Source: DATEDA01 sp963789885
GTDB lineage: Bacteria > Pseudomonadota > Gammaproteobacteria > Burkholderiales > SG8-39
DNA: 64,000 nt
Direction: 5' to 3'
Assembly (NCBI GenBank): GCA_963789885.1
Contig: CAWBNB010000050.1
Location: forward strand, 248,001-312,000
The notes under the pieces are model-generated. The model ran no database searches. It was not told the DNA's origin and saw only the letters and a list, made by a program, of their open reading frames with translations. Positions 19,087 to 28,724 of this stretch are shown piece by piece. A program made the translations under genes and the position numbers. How positions within the stretch are numbered: position 1 is the stretch's first letter; each line of letters begins with the position of its first letter.

Positions 19087-19871
19087 AGCGCCGGCAGCCG
19101 CGCGGCCGGGTCCTGGCGGTAGAAGAGACCCAGCTGGTCGTAGAGCGCGGGGAATTCCTTGCGGAGCGCGTGCGGATCGGTGAAGAACGCTTCGCTCGCG
19201 ACCGCGAAGAACTCCGCCGGATGCTCGGCCGCGTACGGATCGAGGAGCGTCTCCTGCTCCCGGTCCACCATGCCGACGAACCGGGCGTAAGCGGACTCGA
19301 GCGCGCGCGTCCAGGCTGCGGCGTCCATGTCCGCGTGCGGCGCGGGGTAGCCGTCCGCCTCGCCGCTCAGCATGTCGATCTTGTGCGCGAACTCGTGGAT
19401 CACGACGTTGTAGCCCGGCTCGCCGCCCTCCGCGGGCGCGGTCGTGCCGAGCGTCACGTCCTCCCAGGACAGCAGCACCGGCCCGCCCGGCCACGCCTCG
19501 CCCGAGAGCTCGTCGTCCCATTCGTGCATGACGCCGTCCTCGTCGAGCTCCTGCCGGCGCACGCGGAACTCGCCGGGGTAGACGACGACCCCGACCCAGC
19601 CTTCGTAGGGATCGAGCCCGAGGTTGAGCACCGGCAGTACCGCCTGCACCGCGATGGCGAGTCGGATCTCGTCGGTGAGCTCGAGGCCGCCCGCCCCGTG
19701 CATCTCCTTCTCGTGGAGGAAGAGCAGCGCGAGCTCGCGCAGCCGGGCGAGCTCGGCGTCGGTCATCCCGGCGAGGAACGGCAGTCCGGCGATGACGCGG
19801 CGCCACAGCGCATCGTCGATGCGGGTCCGGCGCAGGATGCGTTTGCGGCGCCAGGTGCGAAACAGTGTCAC
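19083..19871 (-). CDS. mtfA: MtfA-type zinc-dependent peptidase
   Basis: This 262-residue protein of the MtfA (DgsA anti-repressor, M90) family starts at GTG 19871 (TLFRTWRRKRILRRTRI). It has the zinc motif HEFAHKID (HExxH) and the downstream glutamate region AAEHPAEFFAVASEAFF, typical of gluzincin-like M90 peptidases. LLFLHEKEMHGAGGLELTDE matches the N-terminal half. In E. coli, MtfA binds the Mlc repressor and has aminopeptidase activity. No Mlc gene is visible here, so a regulatory role is uncertain. It starts about 70 bases from the divergent relA. Confidence 0.88.
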   Translation of the reverse strand: MTLFRTWRRKRILRRTRIDDALWRRVIAGLPFLAGMTDAELARLRELALLFLHEKEMHGAGGLELTDEIRLAIAVQAVLPVLNLGLDPYEGWVGVVVYPGEFRVRRQELDEDGVMHEWDDELSGEAWPGGPVLLSWEDVTLGTTAPAEGGEPGYNVVIHEFAHKIDMLSGEADGYPAPHADMDAAAWTRALESAYARFVGMVDREQETLLDPYAAEHPAEFFAVASEAFFTDPHALRKEFPALYDQLGLFYRQDPAARLPAL

Positions 19872-19940
19872 GCGCCGATTATGACGGACGCCATGCGGCC
19901 CGTCCGGTAACATACGCGGCCTTCCGCAAGGCGCTTCCCC

Positions 19941-22133
19941 GTGGTCACCGTCACCCAACGCACCGCCGACGCACCGTTGACGTCGGCGTCCGCAATCGAG
20001 CCCGCGCTCGCGGGTCTCGAGGCGTCCGAACGGGGACTCGTCGAGCGCGCGCTCGAGTTCGCAGCGCCGCTCTACGAGGGCAAGCTGCTCGGCACCGGCG
20101 AGCCGGCGCTCGAGCACGCGTACGGGCTCGCCGCCAACCTCGCGGAGCTCAGGGCCGACGCCGCGGCCCGCGCCGCCGGGCTGCTCTTCGCGGTGCCGGA
20201 GTACCTGCCGGCGGCGTCCGACCGGCTCGCCGAGCGTTTCGACCCGGCCGTCGCCGCGCTCGTCGGCGGCGTCTCGCGGCTCAATCGGCTGCGGGTGGTC
20301 ACGCGCGGGCTCGCCGTGGCCGACGAGAAGGCAAAGCACGCCCAGGCGGAGATCCTCCGCAAGATGCTGCTGGCGATGGTGGAGGACATCCGCGTCGTGC
20401 TCATCCGCCTCGCGAGCCGTACCCAGACCCTGCGCTTTCTCGGCAAGGCGTCCGACGATCTCCGCCGGCCGGTCGCGCGGGAAACGCTCGACATCTACGC
20501 GCCGCTCGCCAACCGCCTCGGCATCTGGCAGCTCAAGTGGGAGCTCGAGGACCTCTCGTTCCGGTTCCTCGAGCCCGAGCTCTACAAGCGGATCGCGCGC
20601 GAGCTCGACGAGCGGCGCGCCGAGCGCGAGGGGTTCATCGCCGAGGCGATCGCCACGTTGAACCGCGAGATCGCCGCCGCGGGGATCGCGGCCGAGGTGA
20701 CCGGCCGCCCGAAGCACATCTACAGCATCTACAGCAAGATGCAGCAGAAGGGCCTCGAGTTCGACGAGCTGTACGACGTCCGGGGCCTGCGCGTGCTCGT
20801 CGACACGGTGAAGGACTGCTACACCGTGCTCGGGATCGTCCACAACCTCTGGGCGCCGATCCCCAAGGAGTTCGACGACTACATCTCGCGTCCCAAGGGC
20901 AACCAGTACCGCTCGCTCCACACCGCAGTCGCGGGTCCCGACGGACGCGCGCTCGAAGTGCAGATCCGCACGCACGAGATGCACCGGCACGCGGAGCTCG
21001 GCGTCGCGGCGCACTGGCGCTACAAGGAAGGCAAGGGCGCTCGCGACGAGGCGTACGACGACAAGATCGCGTGGCTGCGCCAGGTGCTCGCCTGGCGCGA
21101 CGAGGTGGTGGGATCGGCGGAGTGGGTCGAACAGTCGAAGCGCGCCGCGCTCGACGACACGGTCTACGTGCTCACCCCCCAGGGGCGGGTGATCGATCTG
21201 CCGCGCGGGGCGACGCCGATCGACTTCGCGTACTCGCTCCATACCGATCTCGGCCACCGCTGCCGCGGCGCCAAGGTCGACGGGGTGATGGTGCCCCTCG
21301 ACTTCCGGCTCGACAACGGCCAGCGGGTCGAGATCGTCGGCGCGAAGACCGGCGGCCCGTCGCGCGACTGGCTCACCCAGCCGGGCTATCTCGCGAGCTC
21401 CCGCGCCCGGAGCAAGGTCCGGCAATGGTTCAACGCCGAGGAGCTCGCGCGCACGATCGCGGCGGGACGCACGCTCGTCGAGCGCGAGATCGCGCGCGAG
21501 GGTGCGACGAGCGTCAAGCTCGAGACGCTCGCCACGCAGTTCGGATTCGCCAAGGCCGACGACTTCTTCGCCGCGGTCGGGCGCGAGGAGATCGGGCCGC
21601 GCGCGCTGCAGGTCGCCGTGCGCGGACCCGAACCGGTGCAGCCGGTACCCGAAGAAACGCTCGTCACCAAGAAGAGCAAGGCGGCGCCCGGCGCGAGTGG
21701 CATTCTCTTCGTCGGCGTCGATCGGCTGATGACGCAGCTCGCGCGGTGCTGCAAACCGGTGCCGCCGGACGCCATCGTCGGCTTCGTGACCCGCGGGCGC
21801 GGCATCTCGGTCCACCGACGCGACTGCCGCAGCCTGGCGCAGCTCCTGGTGCGCCACCCCGAGCGCGCGATCGAGTCGCAGTGGGGCGCGCGGGCAGCGG
21901 CCGTCTTTCCCGTCGATATCGTCGTACAGGCGCACGACCGGCAGGGGCTGCTACGCGACGTGTCGGAGGTGCTGTCGCGCGAGCGGATCAACGTCACGGC
22001 GGTGAACACGCAGAGCCGCCAGCACGTGGCGACGATGCTGTTCACGGTCGAGGTGGAGAACCGCGACCATCTGCAGCGGGCGCTGGCGCAGATCGGCGAG
22101 GTGAAGGGCGTCTTCTCCGCTGCGCGGCGTTAG
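19941..22133 (+). CDS. relA: GTP pyrophosphokinase RelA
   Basis: RelA makes (p)ppGpp in the stringent response. At 730 residues from a GTG start it has the full RelA length. The N-terminal domain corresponds to the HD hydrolase, but the HD pair is lost (EHAYGLAANLAELRAD), so it should be a monofunctional synthetase. The synthetase domain has HIYSIYSKMQQKGLEFDELYD and EFDDYISRPKGNQYRSLHT, with the EFDD charge signature of RelA rather than the RxKD of SpoT/Rel. A TGS domain (VYVLTPQGRVIDLPRGATPIDFAY) and a C-terminal ACT domain (DRQGLLRDVSEVLSRERINV) follow. Genes downstream handle polyphosphate. Confidence 0.95.
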   Translation: MVTVTQRTADAPLTSASAIEPALAGLEASERGLVERALEFAAPLYEGKLLGTGEPALEHAYGLAANLAELRADAAARAAGLLFAVPEYLPAASDRLAERFDPAVAALVGGVSRLNRLRVVTRGLAVADEKAKHAQAEILRKMLLAMVEDIRVVLIRLASRTQTLRFLGKASDDLRRPVARETLDIYAPLANRLGIWQLKWELEDLSFRFLEPELYKRIARELDERRAEREGFIAEAIATLNREIAAAGIAAEVTGRPKHIYSIYSKMQQKGLEFDELYDVRGLRVLVDTVKDCYTVLGIVHNLWAPIPKEFDDYISRPKGNQYRSLHTAVAGPDGRALEVQIRTHEMHRHAELGVAAHWRYKEGKGARDEAYDDKIAWLRQVLAWRDEVVGSAEWVEQSKRAALDDTVYVLTPQGRVIDLPRGATPIDFAYSLHTDLGHRCRGAKVDGVMVPLDFRLDNGQRVEIVGAKTGGPSRDWLTQPGYLASSRARSKVRQWFNAEELARTIAAGRTLVEREIAREGATSVKLETLATQFGFAKADDFFAAVGREEIGPRALQVAVRGPEPVQPVPEETLVTKKSKAAPGASGILFVGVDRLMTQLARCCKPVPPDAIVGFVTRGRGISVHRRDCRSLAQLLVRHPERAIESQWGARAAAVFPVDIVVQAHDRQGLLRDVSEVLSRERINVTAVNTQSRQHVATMLFTVEVENRDHLQRALAQIGEVKGVFSAARR

Positions 22134-22251
22134 CGGGAAAACCGGTGCCGAAGGCAGCGGTCTTAGTGGCCTCGGGGAGCGCGAGGCGAATCGGCGGGAA
22201 GGGAAGGGTCCCGCCGCCCTTTCCCCGGCCCCTCGCTTCGTAAGAGCTAGC

Positions 22252-23819
22252 ATGGAAGTCGAGCTGAAGCTGCTGGTCGCGCCGCATGACCTCGCGCGTG
22301 TCGAGCGGCACCCGGCGCTGAAGGGGATGCGGCGCTGGGCGGCGCGGCGGGAGCACCTCGCCACCGTGTACTACGACACGCCCGACTTCGCGCTCGCGCG
22401 GGAGGGCGTCGCGCTGCGGGTGCGCCGGAGCGGCGAGCACAGCATCCAGACGCTCAAGGCCGAAGGCATCGCCGCGGCCGGCCTGCACGCGCGCGAGGAG
22501 CTCGAGTGGCCGCTCGCCGGGAACGGGTCCCCCGATCTCGCGGTGCTCGACGAGACGCCGTACCGGCGGCTGTTCGCGCGCAAGCGCGTCCGCGAGCGGC
22601 TCCAGCCGGTGTTCACCACCGAGTTCGACCGCGCGGCGCGGATGGTCGCGTTCGCGGACGGCACCGCCGCCGAGCTCGCGATCGACCGCGGGGAGATCCG
22701 CGCGGGCGAGCGCGCGGCGCCGATCAGCGAGGCCGAGATCGAGCTGAAGACCGGCGACGCGCACCGCCTGTTCGCGCTTGCGCGCGAGATCGCTCGCGAC
22801 GTGCCGATCCGCCTCGGGCACGCGAGCAAGGCCGAGCGCGGCTACGCGCTCGCCCGCGGCGCGCCCGCCGTGCCGCAGAAGGCGCGTCCGGCGGCGCTCG
22901 ACGGGCCGCTCTCGGCCGGCGCGGCGCTGCGGAGAATCGCTTTCGGGTGCATTGCGCAGATGCAGGCGAACGAAGACGGGCTGCTCGTCGGCAAGGATCC
23001 CGAGTATCTGCACCAGTTCCGCGTGGGTCTGCGGCGGTTGCGGTCGTGCCTCGGGCTCGCCGGGCTCGCGCTCGGGAAGCCGGCGGTCGCGGGCGTCGCC
23101 GCCGAGCTGCGCTGGCTCCAGAACGCGCTCGGTCCGGCGCGTGACTGGGACGTCCTCGCGACCGAGACGTTCGCGACGCTCGCGCGCAGCGTCGACGCCG
23201 GGCACGGAGCTCAAGGCGTTCCGTGCGCGTTGCGCGCGGATCCGGCGTGCGCACGACGAAGCCGCGCGCGAGGCGATCCGGTCGCCGCGCTACACGGTGC
23301 TCGTCCTCGCTCTCGGCGAGCAGTTCGCGCACGACGATCTCGCGGGGTTCGCGCGCGAGGTACCGCCCGCGGACGGGGCGCAGCCCGCGCACCACGGTCC
23401 GGGCCTCGCAGGCCCCGGTCGCGGAGTTCGCGACGTTCGTGCTCGACCGGCTCGACCGGCGGCTGCGCAAGCACGGGGTGGGCGTGCCGAAGGCGACTCC
23501 CGAAGCGCGCCATCAGGCGCGCATCGCGGCGAAGAAGCTGCGCTACGCAACCGAGTTCTTCGCCGCGCTCTTCCCGAAGAAACGCGTCGGGCCCTATCTC
23601 GCGGCGCTCGAGCAGCTGCAAGATATACTCGGCGCCCTCAACGATGCGGTCGTCGCGGACCGGCTGCTCGCCGAGGCGGTGGCCGCGACCAAGCAGCCGG
23701 TACCGGAACGGGTCGACGGGCTCGTCCGCGGCTGGATGGCCGCGGTGGCGATGAACGAGCTCGCCGGGTTCAAGCGCGCTTGGCGCGAGTTCGAGGACGC
23801 AAAGCCGTTCTGGCGCTAG
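22252..23819 (+). CDS. CYTH-CHAD domain protein with two frameshifts
   Basis: The N-terminal CYTH (triphosphate tunnel metalloenzyme) domain begins with the hallmark MEVELKLLV (ExExK-type) and includes YYDTPDFALAREGVALRVRR and AEIELKTGD. The C-terminal CHAD domain has HQFRVGLRRLRSCL, then after two frame changes RHQARIAAKKLRYATEFF and LQDILGALNDAVV. Removing one G from 23200-23202 and one from 23375-23378 restores a single protein of about 520 residues. CYTH domains hydrolyse inorganic triphosphate or related substrates, and CHAD domains bind polyphosphate. The next gene, pap, uses polyphosphate, which supports a polyP-related role. Confidence 0.88.
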
Positions 23820-23858
23820 CACCGGCCGCGCAGCGTACGGGACAGGGGGTCTGACCGG

Positions 23859-25337
23859 ATGTTCGAATCGGCGGAGGTCGGCCACAAGCTCGACAAGGCC
23901 GAGTACGAGAAGGAGGTGCCGAAGCTGCGCGAGGCGCTGCTCGGTGCGCAGTACGATCTCTTCGAACGGGGGCGCTTCCAGACGGTCGCGCTCCTGTCCG
24001 GAATCGGCGGCGGCGGGCGGAGCGAGACCGCCAACCGGCTCAACGAGTGGATGGACCCGCGTCACATCTTCACCCACGCATTCGACCGGCGCAACGACCT
24101 CGAGCGCGAGCGTCCGCCCGCCTGGCGCTACTGGCTCGCGCTGCCGCCGCGCGGCAAGCTCGCGGTCTTCCTCAACGCCTGGTACTACGAACTGCTCGCG
24201 CTGCGCACCGCGGGACGGATCGACGACGGCGACCTGCACCGGCTGCTGCAGGAGATCCGGCACTTCGAGACGATGCTCGCGGACGAGGGCGTGCTGCTCG
24301 TCAAGATCTGGTTCCACCTGTCGCGCGAGGAGCAGCGGCGGCGCCTGAAGGATCTGCTGGACGACCCGCGCGCCCGCTGGCGGGTGACCGAAGAGGACCT
24401 CGCGCAGCTCAAGACCTACAACCGCTACCGGGACGTGGCCGAGCAGGTCCTGCGCGAGACGAGCACGAGCGAGGCGCCGTGGATGATCGTGGAGGCCTCC
24501 GACGCGAGGTACCGCGACGTCGCCGCCGGCCGCATTCTCCTCGAGGCGCTGCGCGAGCGGCTCGACAAGCCGCATGCGCGGGTGCGCCCCGTCACCGTCG
24601 CTCCGGTCGCGTCGCTCGCCGACAATGTCAGACTGCTGCGCGCGGTGGACCTCTCGCGCCGCATCGACCCCAAGGAGTACCCCAAGCAGCTTGCAAAGCA
24701 GCAGGAGCGCTTCGCGCGTCTCACCCAGCGCAAGAAGTTCGGCAAGCGGTCGATGGTGATCGTGTTCGAGGGCCACGACGCGGCGGGGAAGGGGTCGACG
24801 ATCCGCCGCATCACTTCCGCGCTCGATGCGCGCCAGTACACGGTCGTGCCGATCTCGTCGCCGAGCGACGAGGAGCGCGGCCGGCCGTATCTGTGGCGGT
24901 TCTGGCGGCGGTTGCCCGGCCACGGCCACATCACGGTTTTCGACCGCTCCTGGTACGGCCGGGTGCTGGTCGAGCGCGTGGAGGGGCTCGCGCCCGCCGC
25001 CGACTGGATGCGCGCCTACCGCGAGATCAACGATTTCGAGGAGCAGCTGCTACGGAGCGGGACGATCGTCGCGAAGTTCTGGCTGCAGATCAGCAAGGAA
25101 GAGCAGCTCAGGCGCTTTCGGGCCCGCGAGTCGACGCCGTTCAAGCGCTTCAAGATCACCCCCGAAGACTGGCGCAACCGCAAGAAGTGGGCGGCGTACG
25201 AGGCGGCTGTCGCCGACATGATCGACCGGACCTCGACCGAGATCGCGCCCTGGACCATCGTCGAGGCGGAGGACAAGTCGTTCGCGCGCGTCAAGGTGCT
25301 GCGGACGCTGGCGCGGACGCTGGAGGCGGCGCTGTGA
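23859..25337 (+). CDS. pap: Polyphosphate:AMP phosphotransferase (PPK2 class II)
   Basis: This enzyme transfers phosphate from polyphosphate to AMP, giving ADP. It is 492 residues with two tandem PPK2 domains, as in class II enzymes. The first domain has a degenerate P-loop (SGIGGGGRSETANRL). The second has an intact Walker A in FEGHDAAGKGSTIRRI and the lid/Walker B region FDRSWYGRVLVERVEG. The end is a typical EIAPWTIVEAEDKSFARVKVL. It follows the CYTH-CHAD gene by about 40 bases and probably shares its transcript. Confidence 0.93.
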   Translation: MFESAEVGHKLDKAEYEKEVPKLREALLGAQYDLFERGRFQTVALLSGIGGGGRSETANRLNEWMDPRHIFTHAFDRRNDLERERPPAWRYWLALPPRGKLAVFLNAWYYELLALRTAGRIDDGDLHRLLQEIRHFETMLADEGVLLVKIWFHLSREEQRRRLKDLLDDPRARWRVTEEDLAQLKTYNRYRDVAEQVLRETSTSEAPWMIVEASDARYRDVAAGRILLEALRERLDKPHARVRPVTVAPVASLADNVRLLRAVDLSRRIDPKEYPKQLAKQQERFARLTQRKKFGKRSMVIVFEGHDAAGKGSTIRRITSALDARQYTVVPISSPSDEERGRPYLWRFWRRLPGHGHITVFDRSWYGRVLVERVEGLAPAADWMRAYREINDFEEQLLRSGTIVAKFWLQISKEEQLRRFRARESTPFKRFKITPEDWRNRKKWAAYEAAVADMIDRTSTEIAPWTIVEAEDKSFARVKVLRTLARTLEAAL

Positions 25338-25345
25338 GCGTTTCC

Positions 25346-26623
25346 TCATCGCCCGCCTACCGGGCAGGGTGAGCACCGGGCCGGCCGCGGGCGTCCGGCT
25401 GGTGAGCTCCATGCGCGACACGCTCAGCAGGAACGAGAACGTCGACTTGCTGTCGTGGTCGGTCTGGTCGACGTAGAACCAGTGACCCTTGTACGGAACC
25501 GCGACGTACGCGCCGGGCGGAGGGTCATCACCGGAGGCCCATTTCACCTTCAGCAGGCCCTGCAGCACCTGCTGCCAGTCGAACTCGGAGCCCGCTTCGT
25601 CCGCGGTAACGCGAGCGAGCCCGCGGCACGGTGCGCAGGCGGGATCTCGACGCCCTGCGCGACGAAGAAGAGCACCTGCAGGAGAGAGCGCGTCTCGAGA
25701 TCGAGTGTCGCGACGCCATCCGGCGAGGAAGGTGTCCGGGAACGGGGTCAGGGACTCGGACTTGATGTCGTACTTGGTCAGCCTCGTCTTCAGCCGGAAG
25801 ACCCGAGCGAACTCGCGCATCTCGGGAGAAGCAACCGCAGCCGGATGGACGTGCAGCACCGGTTGCTGGGTTTTCTTCACCAGCGTCCAGGTCGCCCCGC
25901 CCGTCGTCGCGACGATACTCGTAACCGACTCTTGGCTGCCTCGAGGACCGCGGCCGCGTCGATGCGGTCGGCAGGCAGCGGTCCGCCGACGGGTTCGGTG
26001 CGCTCCTCCTGTCCGAATACGATGAGCGAGCGGTCCTGGAGGGCTTGAAGCGCGTACACGCCGCGGAAGAAGTCCGCGAAATCGGGAGGCTTCGACGGCG
26101 TCGGGCCGCTCGCCGACTGTGCGTTCGACACCCAGTTGAGGTTCTCGAGATACAGCCGGAACACCATCTGGATCTGCCAGGTGGTCTTCGCGAGATACAG
26201 AATCCCCTCGACCGGGAGCGGTGTGAACAGCCGCCGGGTGAACTCCTGGTCGTCGAGGGGTGTCAGCGTGATCGTCGGACGATCGGCATTGCCGATCTGG
26301 GCCGAGGGCAGAATGCCGACGAAGCCGCGCGGGTTGGCATCGCCGCCGACGCCGAAGAACGGAACGATCGCCAGGCTCCGCGCCAGTTCGTACTGCGCCG
26401 CGATGGCAGACACGGACAGGCTGCTCGGCGTGTCCGCGTAGCGCAGGCGAACGATGTTGAGGAGCAGCTGCTGCTCGGCGCTCGTCTTGACCACCTCGTT
26501 GTAGCTCAACCGGACCTTTTCCAGGTCGCGCGGAAGCGAGGTGCAGCCGGCCGCCATCAGTGCTCCGACGGCCGCGATGATCAGTCGGCTGAAGCGCCCG
26601 CAGTCGATCGTCATGCTTCTCAT
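25346..26623 (-). pseudogene. Broken gene for a conserved hypothetical lipoprotein
   Basis: The intact N-terminal part (about 230 codons from ATG 26623, with AGGAGA 7 bases upstream) has a lipoprotein signal ending in a lipobox (LMAAGC), then LRYADTPSSLSVSAIAAQYELA and VYALQALQDRSLIVFG. The remaining protein can be followed only by switching frames about five times: near 25923, 25895-25898, 25721, 25620 and 25361. Recovered segments are YEYRRDDGR, ATWTLVKKTQQPVLHVHP, VATLDLETRSLLQVLFFVAQGVEIPP, EFDWQQVLQGLLKVKWASGDD and a C-terminal FLLSVSRMELTSRTPAAGPVL. The intact length would be about 425 residues. The function is unknown. Shifts are denser than elsewhere, so this may be a true pseudogene. 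The porin gene lies just upstream. Confidence 0.65.
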
Positions 26624-26711
26624 GTCTCTTCTCCTCCGCGTCGGCCGCGCGCGCACGAGTAAGGACGCGATGGCCGTGGATTCTGGCCCACCAAGACAGC
26701 CGGGCGCCGGC

Positions 26712-28034
26712 TCAGAAGTCTGCGTGAATCCGGAAGCCGAAATAGTTGACCGGCCCGCGGTCTCGGTTGTACCCGGGATTGGTCTGATACTGGTAGTTGG
26801 CGCTGACCCAGAGACGGCCGATGACGTTGAGCGAATAGAACGTTTCGACGGTGCTCTCCGGCCCGTAGTTCAGGCGCCCGTCACCGAGGAAGAAGCCCTC
26901 GCCGCCGAGCGCGAGATACTCGCGGTGCGAGCCGCCGAGCATGTTCCAGTAGATTGCGACGCCTGCGCTGTCGCGCGCGCGCCCCCAAGCCCTGCCGTTC
27001 GCGAGGAGGCCCGCCGCGACGGACCTGTCGATCTCAGTGAACATGTAGGTCTCGGTCTGCCCGTCGTTCCATCCGGCCCGCACGTACCCGCCGAGATTGT
27101 CGGCGAGTTCCTGCTGGGCCGTGAGGCCGAATCCCCACTTCGTCTGCGGCCTGCGCACGAGCGTGAGATCCGGCACCGACCCGGTATCGCGGCCGAGTGC
27201 GATCGCGTCGTTGAAATTGCCCATGTTGGCGCGGTTGCGGAATGCGAGGAGTTGCACGCTGCCGGGCCGGCCGCCGAGCTCGGTCGGAACCTCGAGCTCG
27301 ACCACGCTGCCGTAGAACTTTCCGAGGCTGTAGTCCAGGGCGAGCCCATTCGACTCCTTCGGGCCTGCGAACCACCCAGCGCGCGCTGAGAACGCCGGCG
27401 AGATGTACTCCAGCGCGGCGCCTCCGCTGTAGCCCCGCGCATCGGCGGGGAAGTCCCACGCGCCGTACGTGGTGGAGGACCAGTTCAGGAACTGGGTACG
27501 CGGGTCGCCGCTGTAGTCGACGCGCCCGAAGATGTCCAGGACCGAAACGAGGCCCGCGGTAAGGACGATCCGTTCCGCCGCGTAGCTCGTCGCAAGCTGG
27601 TTCTGGGCGGATGGTTCGCGCTGCATCTCGCCGCCGAGGTTCCACGTCTTGCGGACGAACGCCCGCGCGAAGTACGGCGTCAGCGTCGGGCCCGAAGTCC
27701 TGGCGAGCTCGGCGTTCGTGAACGCCGCGACGCCCTGGAGCTCGGAGAACGGCACGCCGGCTGTCGCCTCCGGGTTGACGTAGAGCTCGAGCGTGTCGTT
27801 GAGCCGCGCGCCGATGAAGAGTGTCCCGGTGAACGACCAGCTGTTCGCCTTGTCGGGTGAGAGGCTCTTCGGTCCGGTGTACTCCGCGGGAAACGCGGGC
27901 TTGAATTGCCGGACATAAGTGGCCTGGCCGTGGAGCTCGAACGGGCCCTCGCCCAGCGGCTCCGGGAGATCCTGTTCGGCCGGCACTGCCGCGCTTGCAA
28001 CGCCTGCGAGCATTGCCCATGCGACGAACCTCAT
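26712..28034 (-). CDS. OprB-family carbohydrate porin
   Basis: This is a predicted outer-membrane beta-barrel. From the ATG at 28034 it has a signal peptide (MRFVAWAMLAGVASAAVPA), then FELHGQATYVRQFKPAF, alternating strands rich in aromatic residues, SANYQYQTNPGYNRDRGPVN and a C-terminal phenylalanine (FGFRIHADF). An in-frame ATG at 28103 would add 23 residues before the signal, which seems less likely. Neither start has a clear Shine-Dalgarno. OprB-type porins allow sugars and other small solutes through. The substrate here is not known. It precedes the broken lipoprotein gene by about 88 bases on the same strand. Confidence 0.82.
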   Translation of the reverse strand: MRFVAWAMLAGVASAAVPAEQDLPEPLGEGPFELHGQATYVRQFKPAFPAEYTGPKSLSPDKANSWSFTGTLFIGARLNDTLELYVNPEATAGVPFSELQGVAAFTNAELARTSGPTLTPYFARAFVRKTWNLGGEMQREPSAQNQLATSYAAERIVLTAGLVSVLDIFGRVDYSGDPRTQFLNWSSTTYGAWDFPADARGYSGGAALEYISPAFSARAGWFAGPKESNGLALDYSLGKFYGSVVELEVPTELGGRPGSVQLLAFRNRANMGNFNDAIALGRDTGSVPDLTLVRRPQTKWGFGLTAQQELADNLGGYVRAGWNDGQTETYMFTEIDRSVAAGLLANGRAWGRARDSAGVAIYWNMLGGSHREYLALGGEGFFLGDGRLNYGPESTVETFYSLNVIGRLWVSANYQYQTNPGYNRDRGPVNYFGFRIHADF

Positions 28035-28190
28035 CGCACGCTGTGCGACGGCCGGCCGCGCATCCTTCTGCCTGATGTGGGGAGGCCCCATTCCCATTGT
28101 CATTGTTCATAGGCCGAAGAAGGGCCCCGGCCGGCGCCGAGGTGCCGCCGGGCGATGTTACCGAAGTGTTGCAGCGGACCGGGAGCCCGG

Positions 28191-28724
28191 TCAAACGATC
28201 GCGAGCGATCCGAGCGCGAGGGCGGCCCCGATCGCGGCCCCGGCGAGAACGTCGGTCGGATAGTGCAGGCCGAGGACGAGCCGGGACGCCGCGACGAGTG
28301 CGGCGAAGGGCAGCACGATCCACGCCGCCGCCGGAAAGTAGGCGATCGCGAGGATCGAGAACGAGACCGCGTGCAAGGTGTGCCCGGACGGGAAGCTGAA
28401 GTTGTCGAGCGGGTCGGCGCCGCGGCGGATCGCCGTCCGCACCTGATAGGGGCGCGGCCGCGAGGTCCGGGACTTGAGCCACTTGTAGAGCAGCACGCCG
28501 ATCGCCCCGATGGCTGTCATGTGCAACACCGCGGGAACTGCCGCCCGGCCGGCAACCGCGAGCAGCCCGGCCATGAGGGCGTACCAGAACACGCCATCGC
28601 CGAGGCGGCTCGCCGCACAAAAGAGCGCGCGCACCCACGGAATGCGCACCGCATGGTTGAAACGCAGGCACCATGCCTCGTCCCAGACCGCGACCGCGCG
28701 CAGGGAAGCATCAAAGCGGCGCAC
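28191..28724 (-). CDS. PAP2 family phosphatase
   Basis: This 177-residue membrane phosphatase carries the three PAP2 motifs: KWLKSRTSRPRPY (KX6RP), FSFPSGHT (PSGH) and SRLVLGLHYPTDV (SRX5HX3D). Hydrophobic helices lie between and around them. Likely substrates are phosphatidic acid, diacylglycerol pyrophosphate or undecaprenyl pyrophosphate. It overlaps the end of the glycosyltransferase gene by 14 bases, so the two are translated together. dgkA lies just upstream, and the two enzymes catalyse opposite steps between diacylglycerol and phosphatidate. Confidence 0.88.
   Translation of the reverse strand: MRRFDASLRAVAVWDEAWCLRFNHAVRIPWVRALFCAASRLGDGVFWYALMAGLLAVAGRAAVPAVLHMTAIGAIGVLLYKWLKSRTSRPRPYQVRTAIRRGADPLDNFSFPSGHTLHAVSFSILAIAYFPAAAWIVLPFAALVAASRLVLGLHYPTDVLAGAAIGAALALGSLAIV

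Noticed and set aside
19083..21935. A 950-codon minus-strand frame extending mtfA upstream through relA
   Set aside because: Only the last 262 codons from GTG 19871 match MtfA. The rest is a shadow of relA.
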